Assembly (NCBI RefSeq): GCF_003367395.1
Contig: NZ_CP031417.1
Span: 2,108,001 to 2,172,000, forward strand
DNA from: Pseudolabrys taiwanensis
GTDB lineage: Bacteria; Pseudomonadota; Alphaproteobacteria; Rhizobiales; Xanthobacteraceae
Reading direction: 5' to 3'
DNA: 64,000 nucleotides
Shown here: positions 1 to 9,266 of the stretch, piece by piece
Layout of the letters: every line of letters begins with the position of its first letter
Position numbering within the stretch: the first letter of the stretch is position 1
Position numbers and translations under genes: made by a program
Notes under the pieces: generated by a model
What the model was told of the DNA's origin: nothing
The model's input: the letters and a program-made list of their open reading frames with translations, nothing else
Databases searched by the model: none

Positions 1-127
1 CGGCGAAGCTGCCGATGAGACGCGGCGCAATGAAGGCACGATGGCGCGCCGTGGTCAGCGCATCCTGCTGCGCCACCGGGTGCACCAACGTATCGACATA
101 GTTCCACACTGGCGTGAGGAAACTCAC
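1..127 (-). CDS. Sensor histidine kinase, N-terminal fragment (partial)
   Basis: An open frame runs leftward off the window edge from a GTG at 127. It gives about 42 residues beginning VSFLTPVWNYVDTLVHP and continuing with a segment containing ARHRAFIAPRL. I recognise this opening as resembling PAS-domain sensor histidine kinases of the DivJ/PleC type in Bradyrhizobium relatives, where it precedes the first membrane segment. No kinase domain lies inside the window, so the call rests on N-terminal similarity from memory and on neighbours (DUF5330, SufE, DUF6456, MucR) that usually accompany it. The GTG is the only start-like codon near the end of the frame; it could also be another membrane sensor. 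Confidence 0.45.
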   Translation of the reverse strand, partial: MSFLTPVWNYVDTLVHPVAQQDALTTARHRAFIAPRLIGSFA

Positions 128-534
128 GGTCCCTGTCCCACGTCTTGTTGAGAACAGACGCGCCCCTTTTTCGAGCCGGGATGCTAGGCCCGGCCGGCTT
201 AAGCGAACACTAAGGTGACGGCGTCGCGGGCCCGTGAACCCCAGGCACCGACGCGAAATGCCCGCGATTTGCCGGGCATGGTGAAATTTCTATTGCGCGC
301 AATCATTTGTAAGGGATTTCGCCGCCCGCGCCGTTACCGATACGGTAACCAAAACGGCGCTCATCGGGCACGCCGCGCCGAATTGCGTAAAACTTTAGGC
401 AAAGTCGATCATTTCAACTTTGAGGAAAATTCGCGTCGAAACGTCGTTGCCAAGCCAACGACACTTTCAGGCCTGTCTGGTAGGTTTTAGCTCAAAGGCG
501 GCAGAAAGCCGTCGGGGATATCAGGGATTGGGTC
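128..534. other. Intergenic region between divergent genes
   Basis: No convincing gene is present. Small open frames here have no recognisable protein features. The stretch contains the CtrA-like box and a small dyad, GTTACC-N5-GGTAAC at 333-349. It must hold the promoters of the leftward kinase and the rightward DUF5330 gene, but I cannot place a confident -35/-10 pair. Confidence 0.5.
199..213. promoter_or_regulatory. Candidate CtrA-like box (TTAA-N7-CTAA)
   Basis: TTAA at 199-202 and CTAA at 210-213 are separated by seven bases. This is one mismatch from the CtrA consensus TTAA-N7-TTAA of alphaproteobacteria. It lies about 72 bases upstream of the leftward histidine-kinase start, a sensible place for cell-cycle control. 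A single near-match can occur by chance. Confidence 0.3.
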
Positions 535-948
535 ATGTTCTTCCTCCTGCGGGTGGCGTTCTGGCTGGGCATCGTTTGCGTGCTCCTGCCGAGCCTCGGA
601 TCGAAATCGGATGCGCCGGAAACGCAGATCGATCCGGTGCAGGCAGTCACGCTCGCGAGCGCCGCGGTGTCTGACGCACGTGGCTTCTGCGACCGGCAAC
701 CGGACGCCTGCGTTGTCGGCGGCAAGGTTGCGGTGGCGATCGGCCACAAGGCTGAAGCCGGCGCGCGCACATTGTTCGAATTCATCAGCAGCAAGCTGAG
801 CCAGCAACCGCAACCGGCCGAGAAGGCCGCGATGAAACCGCAACCGGGCCAGGGCACGCTGACGGAAGCCGACATGGCGCCGGCCTGGCACGCGCCGGTG
901 CCGCTGCCGCCGCGCCGTGAAGCCCGCGCCGGGCGGCCGTCGGCCTGA
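535..948 (+). CDS. DUF5330 domain-containing protein
   Basis: A 137-residue small protein with one N-terminal hydrophobic segment (about residues 2-20) that could be a membrane anchor or uncleaved signal. A conserved core follows with AVSDARGFCDRQPDACVVGG around residues 43-62 and an amphipathic helix ending near residue 90. The pair of cysteines in FCDRQPDAC suggests a periplasmic disulfide. The C-terminus is Pro/Ala/Arg-rich. The family is known only as a conserved alphaproteobacterial protein of unknown function. It sits directly upstream of sufE in the same direction, separated by 75 bases. Confidence 0.7.
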   Translation: MFFLLRVAFWLGIVCVLLPSLGSKSDAPETQIDPVQAVTLASAAVSDARGFCDRQPDACVVGGKVAVAIGHKAEAGARTLFEFISSKLSQQPQPAEKAAMKPQPGQGTLTEADMAPAWHAPVPLPPRREARAGRPSA

Positions 949-1023
949 TTTTGCGCCGCGGAGCGCGGGCGCCTATATAGCGCGTGCGGCCGGTGCACGG
1001 CCGCGCGCACAGATATAGGCCCC

Positions 1024-1455
1024 ATGACCGGTATCGACGAGATCATCGAGAACTTTGCCCTGCTCGACGAGTGGGACGACCGCTACCGGTACGTCATCGA
1101 GCTTGGCCGCATGCTGCCGCCGCTGCCGGATGCGGATCATAACGAGACCAATAAAGTGCGCGGCTGCGCCAGCCAGGTGTGGCTGGTCACACACGTGAAG
1201 CCTGACGGCGGCGAGGGTCCGGTGCTGACCTTCGAGGGCGACAGCGACGCGCACATCGTGCGCGGGCTGATCGCCATTCTGTTCGCGCTCTATTCGGGCA
1301 AGAGCGCCCGCAAGATCGTCGACACCGACGCCGCGGCGGTGTTCGAGCAGCTCGGGCTCAAAGAAAATCTCACGCCCCAGCGCTCGAACGGCCTGCGTTC
1401 CATGGTCGAGCGCATCCGCGCCGATGCCGGCGCGGCGCTCGCGACGGTCGCCTAA
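1024..1455 (+). CDS. sufE: SufE family Fe-S assembly sulfur acceptor
   Basis: A 143-residue SufE-like protein. SufE takes persulfide sulfur from the cysteine desulfurase SufS and passes it to the SufBCD scaffold for Fe-S cluster assembly. The catalytic cysteine is C48 in the conserved stretch NKVRGCASQVWLV. The preceding loop (LPPLPDADHNETN) and the later GLIAILFALYSGKS helix region also match the family, and the length is normal. No other suf gene is in the window, so this is a stand-alone sufE, which is common in this group. Its stop overlaps the 3' end of the convergent DUF6456 gene by four bases. Confidence 0.85.
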   Translation: MTGIDEIIENFALLDEWDDRYRYVIELGRMLPPLPDADHNETNKVRGCASQVWLVTHVKPDGGEGPVLTFEGDSDAHIVRGLIAILFALYSGKSARKIVDTDAAAVFEQLGLKENLTPQRSNGLRSMVERIRADAGAALATVA

Positions 1456-2066
1456 TCGCGGCCGGTGAAGGCGGCGTCGTCCGCCAGCCATGTGCGAAGC
1501 GCCGGACGTGCTGCGCCTTTGACGCGTTCGCCATAGCCGTAGTGCCGCGCCAATTGCGTAAGCGCGAGTTGCAACACGACTTTGGCGGAACGCGCGGGCC
1601 ACTGTCGCTCACGTTCGACGTCATCGAGCCTCTTTAAGAAGCAACACACGTCGATCAACAAACCGGAGAACTCCGGCCCGACCGCGTCGAGCGCCCGATG
1701 CACGCGCTGCCGCGCGGCGATCATCGCATCGCTTGCGGCGGCATCCGGGTTGAAGCCGGACGATGCCATGGGGCTGCTCCAATTCGACGTCGTGCGCGGC
1801 ATCAGGTTCGCCATCGTGAAGTCGCGCCGCAGCCGCTCGCCGGCCTGCAATTGATGCGGCTCGATCAAGGCGCGGCCGTCACGTCCTTGCCGCCGCGCCA
1901 GCCACACCAGCGGGCTTTCGCCTTCGTCCATGACGACATCTCTGCGGCCGGTCTCGGTCGCGATCTGCCGGCGCGACAGCGCCAGATGCTGCGCGCGCTC
2001 ACGCGCGATGTCCGGCGCCGGAGAGCGCGGCAGCTTTGCCGCAGCAACATTCTTCGTGCGGCTCAT
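1452..2066 (-). CDS. DUF6456 domain-containing protein
   Basis: A 204-residue protein from the ATG at 2066. That start is chosen because it overlaps the upstream stop as ATGA, indicating translational coupling to the HTH gene; an upstream in-frame ATG at 2120 would lie inside that gene. The C-terminal half (from about residue 125, ...AARQRVHRALDAVG... through the helix LQLALTQLARHYG) matches the DUF6456 helical domain. The N-terminal half is Arg/Ala-rich and poorly conserved. Function is unknown. The constant pairing with a DnaA-type HTH protein suggests a DNA-related role, which is inference. Confidence 0.65.
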   Translation of the reverse strand: MSRTKNVAAAKLPRSPAPDIARERAQHLALSRRQIATETGRRDVVMDEGESPLVWLARRQGRDGRALIEPHQLQAGERLRRDFTMANLMPRTTSNWSSPMASSGFNPDAAASDAMIAARQRVHRALDAVGPEFSGLLIDVCCFLKRLDDVERERQWPARSAKVVLQLALTQLARHYGYGERVKGAARPALRTWLADDAAFTGRD

Positions 2067-2428
2067 GCCCAGCTCTCCGCCATCTCGCGGCAAAAATCGG
2101 TCAGCAGGTTCAACATGCAATCGACCGCCGGATCGTCGCGCCGCTGCTCGACCATGCGACAGGCATAAGCGACCGTCTTATGATCGCGGCCGCACAGCCG
2201 GCCGATGGCGCTGAAGCCCAGGCCCAGAACCGCATGGCCGATATACATCGCGATCTGCCGCGCGTAGGCCGCATCCACCGGGGACCGGGTCGCCGCACGC
2301 ATCTGGCCGAGCGGCACCGCCATCGTGAGGGCGACCGCCAATTCCACCCGCCGCCAGCACGCCAATTCAGGCGGTGGTCCCGCGCTTCGTGTGAAAAAGG
2401 ACGTTGTCGGCACCGCCAGGCAGGTCAT
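2063..2428 (-). CDS. DnaA domain IV-like HTH protein
   Basis: A 121-residue protein whose C-terminal half resembles the DNA-binding domain IV of the replication initiator DnaA. It has ARQIAMYIGHAVLGLGFSAI, then GRLCGRDHKTVAYACRMVE, corresponding to the DnaA signature region (GGRDHTTVxHA in DnaA). There is no AAA+ ATPase part, so it is not a replication initiator. In rhizobia such proteins are small putative regulators that could compete at DnaA boxes. It is the first gene of a two-gene leftward unit with the DUF6456 gene (ATGA overlap). Confidence 0.7.
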   Translation of the reverse strand: MTCLAVPTTSFFTRSAGPPPELACWRRVELAVALTMAVPLGQMRAATRSPVDAAYARQIAMYIGHAVLGLGFSAIGRLCGRDHKTVAYACRMVEQRRDDPAVDCMLNLLTDFCREMAESWA

Positions 2429-2589
2429 CGCGATCTCCTCTGTAGGACCATTTGCCTACAGACTATCGCGCGCGATTCCGCGTTGGGGATAAATTCTTTT
2501 CCGGGAAGCCAGGCGGCTGATATCGAACGGAAATTCCGGAAAAATCCTGCCGCCGCCCCGCCTTCGCCGGGCCGAACGCCGCCGGATCG

Positions 2590-3006
2590 TCAGCGGCCGC
2601 GGCGCCGGCGCTGCTGGCCGAGGCCCATCTGCTTGGCCAATTCCGACCGCGCGGCGGCGTAATTGGGCGCCACCATCGGATAGTCGGGGCTGAGACCCCA
2701 TTTCTCGCGGTATTGCTCGGGCGTCATGTTGTATTGCGTGCGCAAGTGACGCTTGAGCGACTTGAATTTCTTACCGTCCTCGAGACAGACGATGTATTCC
2801 GGCGTGATCGACTTTTTCAGGGAAATCGCGGGCTTCAGAGGCTCGAGCGGCACCTCGGCGGCCTTGCCGGAGACGCGGCTGAGCGCGGCGTGTACCTGAT
2901 TGATCAAATTCGGAATTTCAGACGCCGACACCGTGTTGTTGCTGACGTAAGCCGAGACAATTTCCGCCGTCAGCTCGATGAAGTTGCCGCCCGTGCCGTC
3001 GCTCAT
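2590..3006 (-). CDS. mucR: MucR/Ros family transcriptional regulator
   Basis: A 138-residue member of the Ros/MucR prokaryotic zinc-finger family. These regulators bind AT-rich targets and control exopolysaccharide, motility and cell-cycle genes. The N-terminal oligomerisation region (about 8-45) is followed by the finger: C74-L-E-D77, then [10 protein letters not shown] with H87, then [12 protein letters not shown] and [12 protein letters not shown]. In Ros the metal is held by Cys-x2-Cys-x9-His and a fourth His. Here the second Cys is D77, and the positions of the last His are Q91/Y92, so canonical zinc binding looks lost. It is monocistronic and faces left; an AT-rich promoter lies just upstream. 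Confidence 0.85.
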   Translation of the reverse strand: MSDGTGGNFIELTAEIVSAYVSNNTVSASEIPNLINQVHAALSRVSGKAAEVPLEPLKPAISLKKSITPEYIVCLEDGKKFKSLKRHLRTQYNMTPEQYREKWGLSPDYPMVAPNYAAARSELAKQMGLGQQRRRRGR

Positions 3007-3044
3007 CGATATGTCCTACTATTCGGCGCAGTAAATTTATCCGA

Positions 3045-3072
3045 AGTATAGTATCGATTTGTCGGCGAGCAA
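3045..3072 (-). promoter_or_regulatory. Candidate sigma-70 promoter of mucR
   Basis: On the minus strand, TTGCTC (3067-3072) and TATACT (3045-3050) are 16 bases apart. This places a start near 3038, about 30 bases upstream of the mucR ATG. The leader holds an AT-rich TAAATTTA tract, the kind of target MucR proteins bind, so autoregulation is plausible (inference). Confidence 0.45.
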
Positions 3073-3131
3073 GCAGAAAGCGCCGCCATTATTGCGTATC
3101 CGAGTTTTCGGCAGGGCAAGCGGCCAGTATC

Positions 3132-4028
3132 TTAAGTATTTTGCTCGAGATGCTGGCGCAATTCGTTGATCGACGCGAAGCGCAACGTCCCCTGCGGCAG
3201 CTCTGCCTCGATCGAACCGTCGACGTACAGCGTGTAGCCCATGCCATCGACGACGCCCGATTTCAGAATCGCGACGTCGCGGGGCGGCTCCGGAGTCGAT
3301 TCGACGGCGGCCGGCGGCTCGAATTCGGCGACCGGTTCGGGAGCGGGCGGCGCCGGGGGCATTTCCGGCTCGGGCGGCATTTCGTCGAGCCGCGGCAGGT
3401 CTTCCACCACTTTGCGCTCGGACCGGCCAAAGCCGAACAGAGACCGGCGCTCGGGCGCCGGGGGTGGCGGCGGCGGCGCCGGCCATTCGCGATCAAAGCC
3501 TTCCTGGGGCTCAATTTCCTTCAAAGGCTCGTCGCGGAAGTCGAGCGGCGGCGCGACGGGCGGCTCCGCCATCGTCTCGACGACCGGCTCGGGCGGCGGC
3601 GGGGGCGCCTGCTCGGCGACCTCCGTGAGGGGCTCATCCGGATTGGGCAGGGTCGGCACAGCGACGGCGACGGGCTCGGCCTTCGGCGGCAGTTCTGCCG
3701 GCATCGCCGCCGGCGGCCGCGCCTCAACCTTGGGCTTCGGCGGAAATGGAATGCGTCCGGCCGGTGGCCGGCCCGAAGGAGCCTCGAAGGCTTCGACCGA
3801 GCGTCGCGGTTGAGCGGCCGGCTGGCCGGCACTCAGTTCAATCAACTGCCGAAGATGCGACACGACGGCACCGAGGCCGATGATAATCAGCCCGCCCACC
3901 ACGGACACGCAGCCGGTCAGAATGAGCGTGTTGCCGAAGCTGAATTCACGGTCCGGAAGGCCGAGCCAGGCGAAAAACGCGCCAACGAGGACGCAAACTG
4001 CCCCAAGACCGTATAACAAGATGGGCAT
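3132..4028 (-). CDS. Proline-rich inner-membrane protein of unknown function
   Basis: A 298-residue protein with two N-terminal membrane helices (about 4-24 and 33-58). A long low-complexity linker rich in Pro, Ala and Glu follows (about 70-255). A small folded C-terminal segment begins near residue 260 (ILKSGVVDGMGYTLYVDGS) and ends in a helix. The layout suggests a membrane-anchored protein that presents a small C-terminal domain through a flexible linker, probably in the cytoplasm. I do not recognise a functional family. The strongly skewed linker also creates long antisense frames with no protein-like features. It lies leftward, with mucR downstream in the same direction. Confidence 0.6.
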   Translation of the reverse strand: MPILLYGLGAVCVLVGAFFAWLGLPDREFSFGNTLILTGCVSVVGGLIIIGLGAVVSHLRQLIELSAGQPAAQPRRSVEAFEAPSGRPPAGRIPFPPKPKVEARPPAAMPAELPPKAEPVAVAVPTLPNPDEPLTEVAEQAPPPPPEPVVETMAEPPVAPPLDFRDEPLKEIEPQEGFDREWPAPPPPPPAPERRSLFGFGRSERKVVEDLPRLDEMPPEPEMPPAPPAPEPVAEFEPPAAVESTPEPPRDVAILKSGVVDGMGYTLYVDGSIEAELPQGTLRFASINELRQHLEQNT

Positions 4029-4367
4029 GCCTAACGCTCCTGATCCTCGGCCAATCGCGCCGGAGGCGTGGGTGACTCAGCTAAATACCTATACCGATTG
4101 ACAATTCTGGTCTTTTTCGGCGCCTGCGGCAACTAATCCCATAAAATAGCATCCAAGGCACCCACAGTTTGTTAATGCTGTTTGGCGCCGCAGCCTCTGC
4201 AACCCCTGAGAGCGTTGCGAGGAAGGGGCGCGCTCGCTGCTCCAGCGGTTGCTCGCACCCGCGCCAAAGCCTAATTAACCCACCCGGGGAACTCGTCTGG
4301 GGACGTGCCGGTTTCATCGTGACGCCGGCTTATTCCGAAATATCGTTAGTCGATCGAGGAGGACGCA
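4029..4367. other. Intergenic region between divergent genes
   Basis: No gene is recognisable. The region separates the leftward proline-rich membrane protein from rightward sodB and must contain both promoters. An AT-rich patch lies around 4130-4180. A strong ribosome-binding site (GAGGAGG) lies just before the sodB ATG. I could not place a convincing iron- or redox-responsive operator. Confidence 0.5.
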
Positions 4368-4970
4368 ATGTCGTTCAAACTGCCCGAGCTGCCTTACGCC
4401 TATGAGGCTCTTGCGCCTTACATGTCCAAGGAGACCTTGGAGTATCACCACGACAAGCACCACAAGGCTTACGTGGACAACGGCAACAAGCTGCTGGAAG
4501 GTTCCGGTCTCGAGGGCAAGTCGCTCGAGGACGTGGTGAAGGGCTCGTTCGGCAAGAACGCCGGCCTCTTCAACAACGCCGGCCAGCATTATAACCACCT
4601 CCACTTCTGGAAGTGGATGAAGCCCAATGGCGGCGGCGACAAGCTGCCCGGCAAGCTGCAGGCGGCGATCGACAAGGACCTCGGCGGCCTCGCCAAGGCG
4701 AAGGAAGATTTCGCGCAGGCCGGCGTCACGCAGTTCGGCTCCGGCTGGGCCTGGATCGCGGTGAAGGACGGCAAGCTCGCCATCATGAAGACGCCGAACG
4801 GCGAGAACCCGCTGGTGCACGGCGCGACGCCGATCCTCGGCTGCGACGTGTGGGAACACTCCTACTACATCGACTATCGCAACCGTCGTCCCGACTATCT
4901 CAAGGCATTCCTGGATCACCTCGTGAACTGGGAATACGTTGAAGAGATGTTCGCCGCGGCCACCAAGTAA
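4368..4970 (+). CDS. sodB: Superoxide dismutase, Fe type
   Basis: A 200-residue Fe/Mn-family superoxide dismutase, which dismutates superoxide to oxygen and peroxide in the cytoplasm. The four metal ligands are visible: H27 in EYHHDKHHKAYV, H77 in QHYNHLHFWKWM, and D160 with H164 in GCDVWEHSYY. The second-sphere glutamine Q73 preceding HYNH is placed as in FeSODs rather than MnSODs, which favours iron. The length is normal. GAGGAGG at ideal spacing supports the start. The 3' end abuts the next membrane-protein gene (20-base gap), so the two may be co-transcribed. Confidence 0.93.
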   Translation: MSFKLPELPYAYEALAPYMSKETLEYHHDKHHKAYVDNGNKLLEGSGLEGKSLEDVVKGSFGKNAGLFNNAGQHYNHLHFWKWMKPNGGGDKLPGKLQAAIDKDLGGLAKAKEDFAQAGVTQFGSGWAWIAVKDGKLAIMKTPNGENPLVHGATPILGCDVWEHSYYIDYRNRRPDYLKAFLDHLVNWEYVEEMFAAATK

Positions 4971-4989
4971 TACGTTGATCGACAAGGCC

Positions 4990-6606
4990 ATGGCCGCGCG
5001 GCTGCCGACAATTTGGGCTGACCGCGCGGCCATGTTCCTTTTGGCGGCGGTCGCCCTCGCCGCCGCGCTGACCTTCCGCGATTACGGTCTCGGCTGGGAC
5101 GACTACACCCACTCGCAGTACGGCGATCTGCTGCTGAAACTGTACGGCTCCGGTTTCGCCGACGCGCGCGCACTCTCGTTCGTCAACCTGTACAAGTACG
5201 GCGGCGGCTTCGACATGCTGGCCGCGCTTATCGCCAAGGTCGCGCCGTTCACGCTCTATGAAACCCGCCGGCTGGTCGGCGCTGCCGTCGGCATTGTGGG
5301 GCTGTTGATCACGTGGCGCCTCGCGCGCCGCCTCGGCGGTCCAGTCGGCGGCCTCGTTGCGCTCGTGCTGCTGGCCACCTGCCCGATCTATTACGGGCAC
5401 ATGTTCATCAACGCGAAGGATGCGCCCTTCGCGGTCGCAATGGTGCTGCTGCTTTACGGCGCGGTGCGCGCGCTCGACGAATATCCGAACCCGAATGCGC
5501 GCACGATGGTGCTTGTCGGCCTCGGGTTAGGCGCGACGTTCGGTGCCCGCATTCTCGCCGTCGTCGCTGGTCCTTATGTTGCGGCTGGCATCGCTCTCAT
5601 TGTTGCGGTCGAGATCAGCCGCATCGGCGCTGGTAAAGCGCTCACGCGCTGCGGTCAGTTCGTGATTGCGCTGCTGCCGGCGCTGCCGCTCGGCTATCTG
5701 ATCATGGGGCTTTTGTGGCCATGGTCGATCCTGTCGCCACTCAATCCGCTGCACGCGGCCGAATACTTCGACACGTTCTTCGAGAAGCCTTGGCGAGAAT
5801 TGTACGAGGGCGTCCGCATCGCCGTGCCCGACATGCCGGCGAGCTATCTGCCGCATCTGTTCGCGCTGAAATTGCCCGAAGCGATGCTGATCCTCGGCGC
5901 CATCGGCCTGATTGGCGCGTTCGTCGCCGCCGCACGGCCGCGCGTGCCGCTCAACCGCCGTGCCTGCCTCCTCACCATCGCGCTCGCGGCCATATTCCCC
6001 GTGGTGCTGGCCATGATCATGCGGCCGGCGCTCTATAACGGACTGCGCCATTTCGTGTTCGTGATCCCGCCATTTGCCGTGCTCGGCGGCGTGGCCGCTT
6101 CGTGGATCATCGACTGGCTGCGCGAGCGCTCCAGGATCGCGGTTGGGGTGGCGGCGGCCGTGTTTGCCGGGGCCATCGCCCTGCCCGTCACCGAACTCGT
6201 GCGGCTGCACCCTTACGAATACTCGTCGTTCAACTGGGCATCCGGCGGCGTAAGGGCGGCACAGGGCCGCTACATGCTCGACTACTGGGGGCTGGCCTTC
6301 AAGCAAGCCGCGCAGGGCCTGCGCGCCCATCTCAAGCAGACGCACGAGAAGCCGCCGGCCGGGCGACGCTGGGTGGTCGCGATCTGCGGGCCGCAGCCGC
6401 CCGCCGATGTCGAACTCGGACCGCAATTCGAGACCACGTGGGAAGAGAAGCGCGCCGATTTCGCCATGTCGCTCGGCACGTTCTATTGCGAGGACATTGC
6501 GCGGCCGGTCATCGTCGACATTCAGCGCGAAGGCGTGATGTATGCCCGCGTCTACGATCTGCGCGGCCGGCCGACGCCGAACCTGCTCACCGAGCCGCCG
6601 CCGTGA
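4990..6606 (+). CDS. GT-C/GT39-like membrane glycosyltransferase
   Basis: A 538-residue polytopic membrane protein from the ATG at 4990. A longer in-frame ATG at 4939 lies inside sodB and is less likely. Helix 1 (about 14-30) is followed by a loop with DYGLGWDDYTHSQYG. The acidic pair D37-D38 sits where GT-C transferases (PMT/ArnT-like) carry catalytic acidic residues. About ten further helices follow, including a FINAKDAPFAVAMVL segment and a hydrophobic core to about residue 410, then a soluble C-terminal region. GT-C enzymes move sugars from polyprenyl-phosphate donors onto periplasmic acceptors; the substrate here is unknown. Confidence 0.6.
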   Translation: MAARLPTIWADRAAMFLLAAVALAAALTFRDYGLGWDDYTHSQYGDLLLKLYGSGFADARALSFVNLYKYGGGFDMLAALIAKVAPFTLYETRRLVGAAVGIVGLLITWRLARRLGGPVGGLVALVLLATCPIYYGHMFINAKDAPFAVAMVLLLYGAVRALDEYPNPNARTMVLVGLGLGATFGARILAVVAGPYVAAGIALIVAVEISRIGAGKALTRCGQFVIALLPALPLGYLIMGLLWPWSILSPLNPLHAAEYFDTFFEKPWRELYEGVRIAVPDMPASYLPHLFALKLPEAMLILGAIGLIGAFVAAARPRVPLNRRACLLTIALAAIFPVVLAMIMRPALYNGLRHFVFVIPPFAVLGGVAASWIIDWLRERSRIAVGVAAAVFAGAIALPVTELVRLHPYEYSSFNWASGGVRAAQGRYMLDYWGLAFKQAAQGLRAHLKQTHEKPPAGRRWVVAICGPQPPADVELGPQFETTWEEKRADFAMSLGTFYCEDIARPVIVDIQREGVMYARVYDLRGRPTPNLLTEPPP

Positions 6607-6612
6607 CGCGGC

Positions 6613-7467
6613 TCACGCCGGCGCGAAGCGTGCGATCACGTCGCGCCACGCTGGCTCGACCGGCAGCTTGAAGACCTGCTCCAGCGCCTGCTCGACTTCG
6701 GCGGCGCTCAAGGCGCGATGCTCGGTCTTCCCGTCCGCATGCCGCACCGTCAGCCGGTTGTCGCGCAGGCCGTAGCGCGCCTCGGGCGTCGTGCGCGCCG
6801 CCATCAGCGCGCGTTTGAACACCGATTCCGGGTGCGTCGCCGTGAACCAGTTCATCATTGCGAGATCGACGTCGAACTGCGGCCTCTCGACCAGTTCGTA
6901 CATCGGCAGCCAGGTATCGCCGCGCAACGCTTCCAGCATGAAGCCGTCGGGCGAGGGCACGAGGCGGAAGCTCTCGTGCCGGGTCGGCTGCGCCTCGCTC
7001 GTCGTCATGCGCAGCGGCGAAGTCGGCACGCAGCCGCCAAAGCCGACATCGGCGAGCCACCGCTCGCCGTCGATCGTCACCCGCAAGGCGGCGTGGCCGC
7101 GCGGCAGCGGCGATGCCGGCGGCACCATCCACACGACACGGCCCATCAGGTTCTCGACTTCGAAGCCGAGCGTCCTGAGCACGCGCTTGAACAGGCCATT
7201 GTGCTCGTGACAGTAGCCGCCGCGCTTCGCGTCGATCAGCTTGGCGTCGACTGCGGCCGGATCGAGATCGATGCCGCGGCCGAGCAGAACGTCCATCGCC
7301 TCGAAAGGGATCGCCGCCGGATGCAGTTCATGCAGCGCGCGCAACGTCTCCAGCGTCGGCGTCCGCGGCCCGCGATAGCCGATGCGCGCGAAATACGCGT
7401 CGAGATCGACCAAAGGCCGTTCGGCACGGCCTGCGGACTGCTGTTCGAGAACGGTTTCGTTCATCAC
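6613..7467 (-). CDS. nat: Arylamine N-acetyltransferase
   Basis: A 284-residue NAT-family enzyme that transfers acetyl from acetyl-CoA to arylamines or hydrazines by a ping-pong mechanism. The Cys-His-Asp triad is visible: C86 in KRGGYCHEHN, H125 in LPRGHAALRV, and D140 in WLADVGFGG. The classical motif is RGGxCxEQN; here the last part reads HEHN, a small substitution near the nucleophile. The early FEAMDVLLGRG segment and the length fit the family. It faces left, with its 3' end six bases from the convergent membrane-protein gene. The first ATG is used; the second codon is also ATG. Confidence 0.9.
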   Translation of the reverse strand: MMNETVLEQQSAGRAERPLVDLDAYFARIGYRGPRTPTLETLRALHELHPAAIPFEAMDVLLGRGIDLDPAAVDAKLIDAKRGGYCHEHNGLFKRVLRTLGFEVENLMGRVVWMVPPASPLPRGHAALRVTIDGERWLADVGFGGCVPTSPLRMTTSEAQPTRHESFRLVPSPDGFMLEALRGDTWLPMYELVERPQFDVDLAMMNWFTATHPESVFKRALMAARTTPEARYGLRDNRLTVRHADGKTEHRALSAAEVEQALEQVFKLPVEPAWRDVIARFAPA

Positions 7468-7593
7468 GGATCGGTCGCTTCGAGAGGTCGTGGAGGGCTG
7501 CGGCTTTACGATAAACCCGTCCTGCTTGCAATGCGGCGCCCTCTCGGGTCATTTGAGCCTGCAGACGCCCGACGCAGACGCGGAGAAGGACCG

Positions 7594-8250
7594 ATGGGGA
7601 TCTACGTATTCGACGCTTACGGCACGCTGTTCGACGTGCACGCCGCGATCGGGCGCTACCGCGCCGAAGCCGGTCCCGACGCCGACCGCATGTCCGAGAT
7701 CTGGCGCACCAAACAACTCGAATATACCTGGACCCTGACCCTCGCCGGCCACTACGCCGATTTCTGGGACTTGACCGAGCGCGCACTCGATTACGCGCTG
7801 GCGCGTGTGCCCTCGGTCGACAAGGCGCTCAAGCCGAAGCTGATGGATGCCTATTACAAACTCGACGCATTTCCGGACGCGCGCAGCGCGCTGCGCACCT
7901 TGAAGGCCAAGGGCCACAAGACCGGCACACTGTCCAACGGCTCGCCGCGGATGCTCAAGAGCGCCGTCGATTCGGCCGGCCTTGCCGCCGATCTCGACGC
8001 CCTGCTTTCGGTCGACACGCTGAAGATGTTCAAGACGCGGCCCGAGGTCTATACGCTCGTCACCGATCACTATCAGTGCGCCCCGGCCGACGTGACCTTC
8101 GTCACCTCGAACCGCTGGGACGTGATGGCGGGCACCTCGGTCGGTTTCCGCACCTATTGGATCAACCGCGCCAAGCTGCCGGACGAATATCTCGATTTCC
8201 CGCCGGTCCAGACCCTCAGTGATCTGAATGCCTTGGCCAACGCGGCCTGA
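7594..8250 (+). CDS. Haloacid dehalogenase, type II
   Basis: A 218-residue HAD-superfamily protein of the L-2-haloacid dehalogenase (type II) family, which hydrolyses 2-haloalkanoates through an aspartyl-ester intermediate. Nucleophile D7 lies in YVFDAYGTLFD. Motif II is in TLSNGSPRML, and the family-typical FVTSNRWDVMAG follows with the C-terminal acidic residue. The cap (about 20-95) has the expected Trp- and Arg-containing helices. The ATG at 7594 follows a purine-rich GGAGAAGGA. The same frame stays open far upstream, but only across DNA antisense to nat. Substrate range cannot be read from sequence. Confidence 0.85.
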   Translation: MGIYVFDAYGTLFDVHAAIGRYRAEAGPDADRMSEIWRTKQLEYTWTLTLAGHYADFWDLTERALDYALARVPSVDKALKPKLMDAYYKLDAFPDARSALRTLKAKGHKTGTLSNGSPRMLKSAVDSAGLAADLDALLSVDTLKMFKTRPEVYTLVTDHYQCAPADVTFVTSNRWDVMAGTSVGFRTYWINRAKLPDEYLDFPPVQTLSDLNALANAA

Positions 8251-8342
8251 GCATTAACAATTAAGGCAGGCGCCGGCCCTGGCGGGACGGCGCGGCGCGA
8301 ACTATATCCGCGCGAGCCATCCCGCCGAGCAATTATCCATTC

Positions 8343-9262
<920 letters not shown>

Positions 9263-9266
<4 letters not shown>

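Noticed and set aside
3241..3813. Gly/Ser-rich rightward open frame
   Set aside because: It is the antisense shadow of the Pro/Ala/Glu-rich linker of the leftward membrane protein.
6718..7593. Long in-frame extension upstream of the haloacid dehalogenase
   Set aside because: It lies antisense to the well-supported nat gene and has an Arg/His-rich shadow composition. The dehalogenase begins at 7594 with the family N-terminus.
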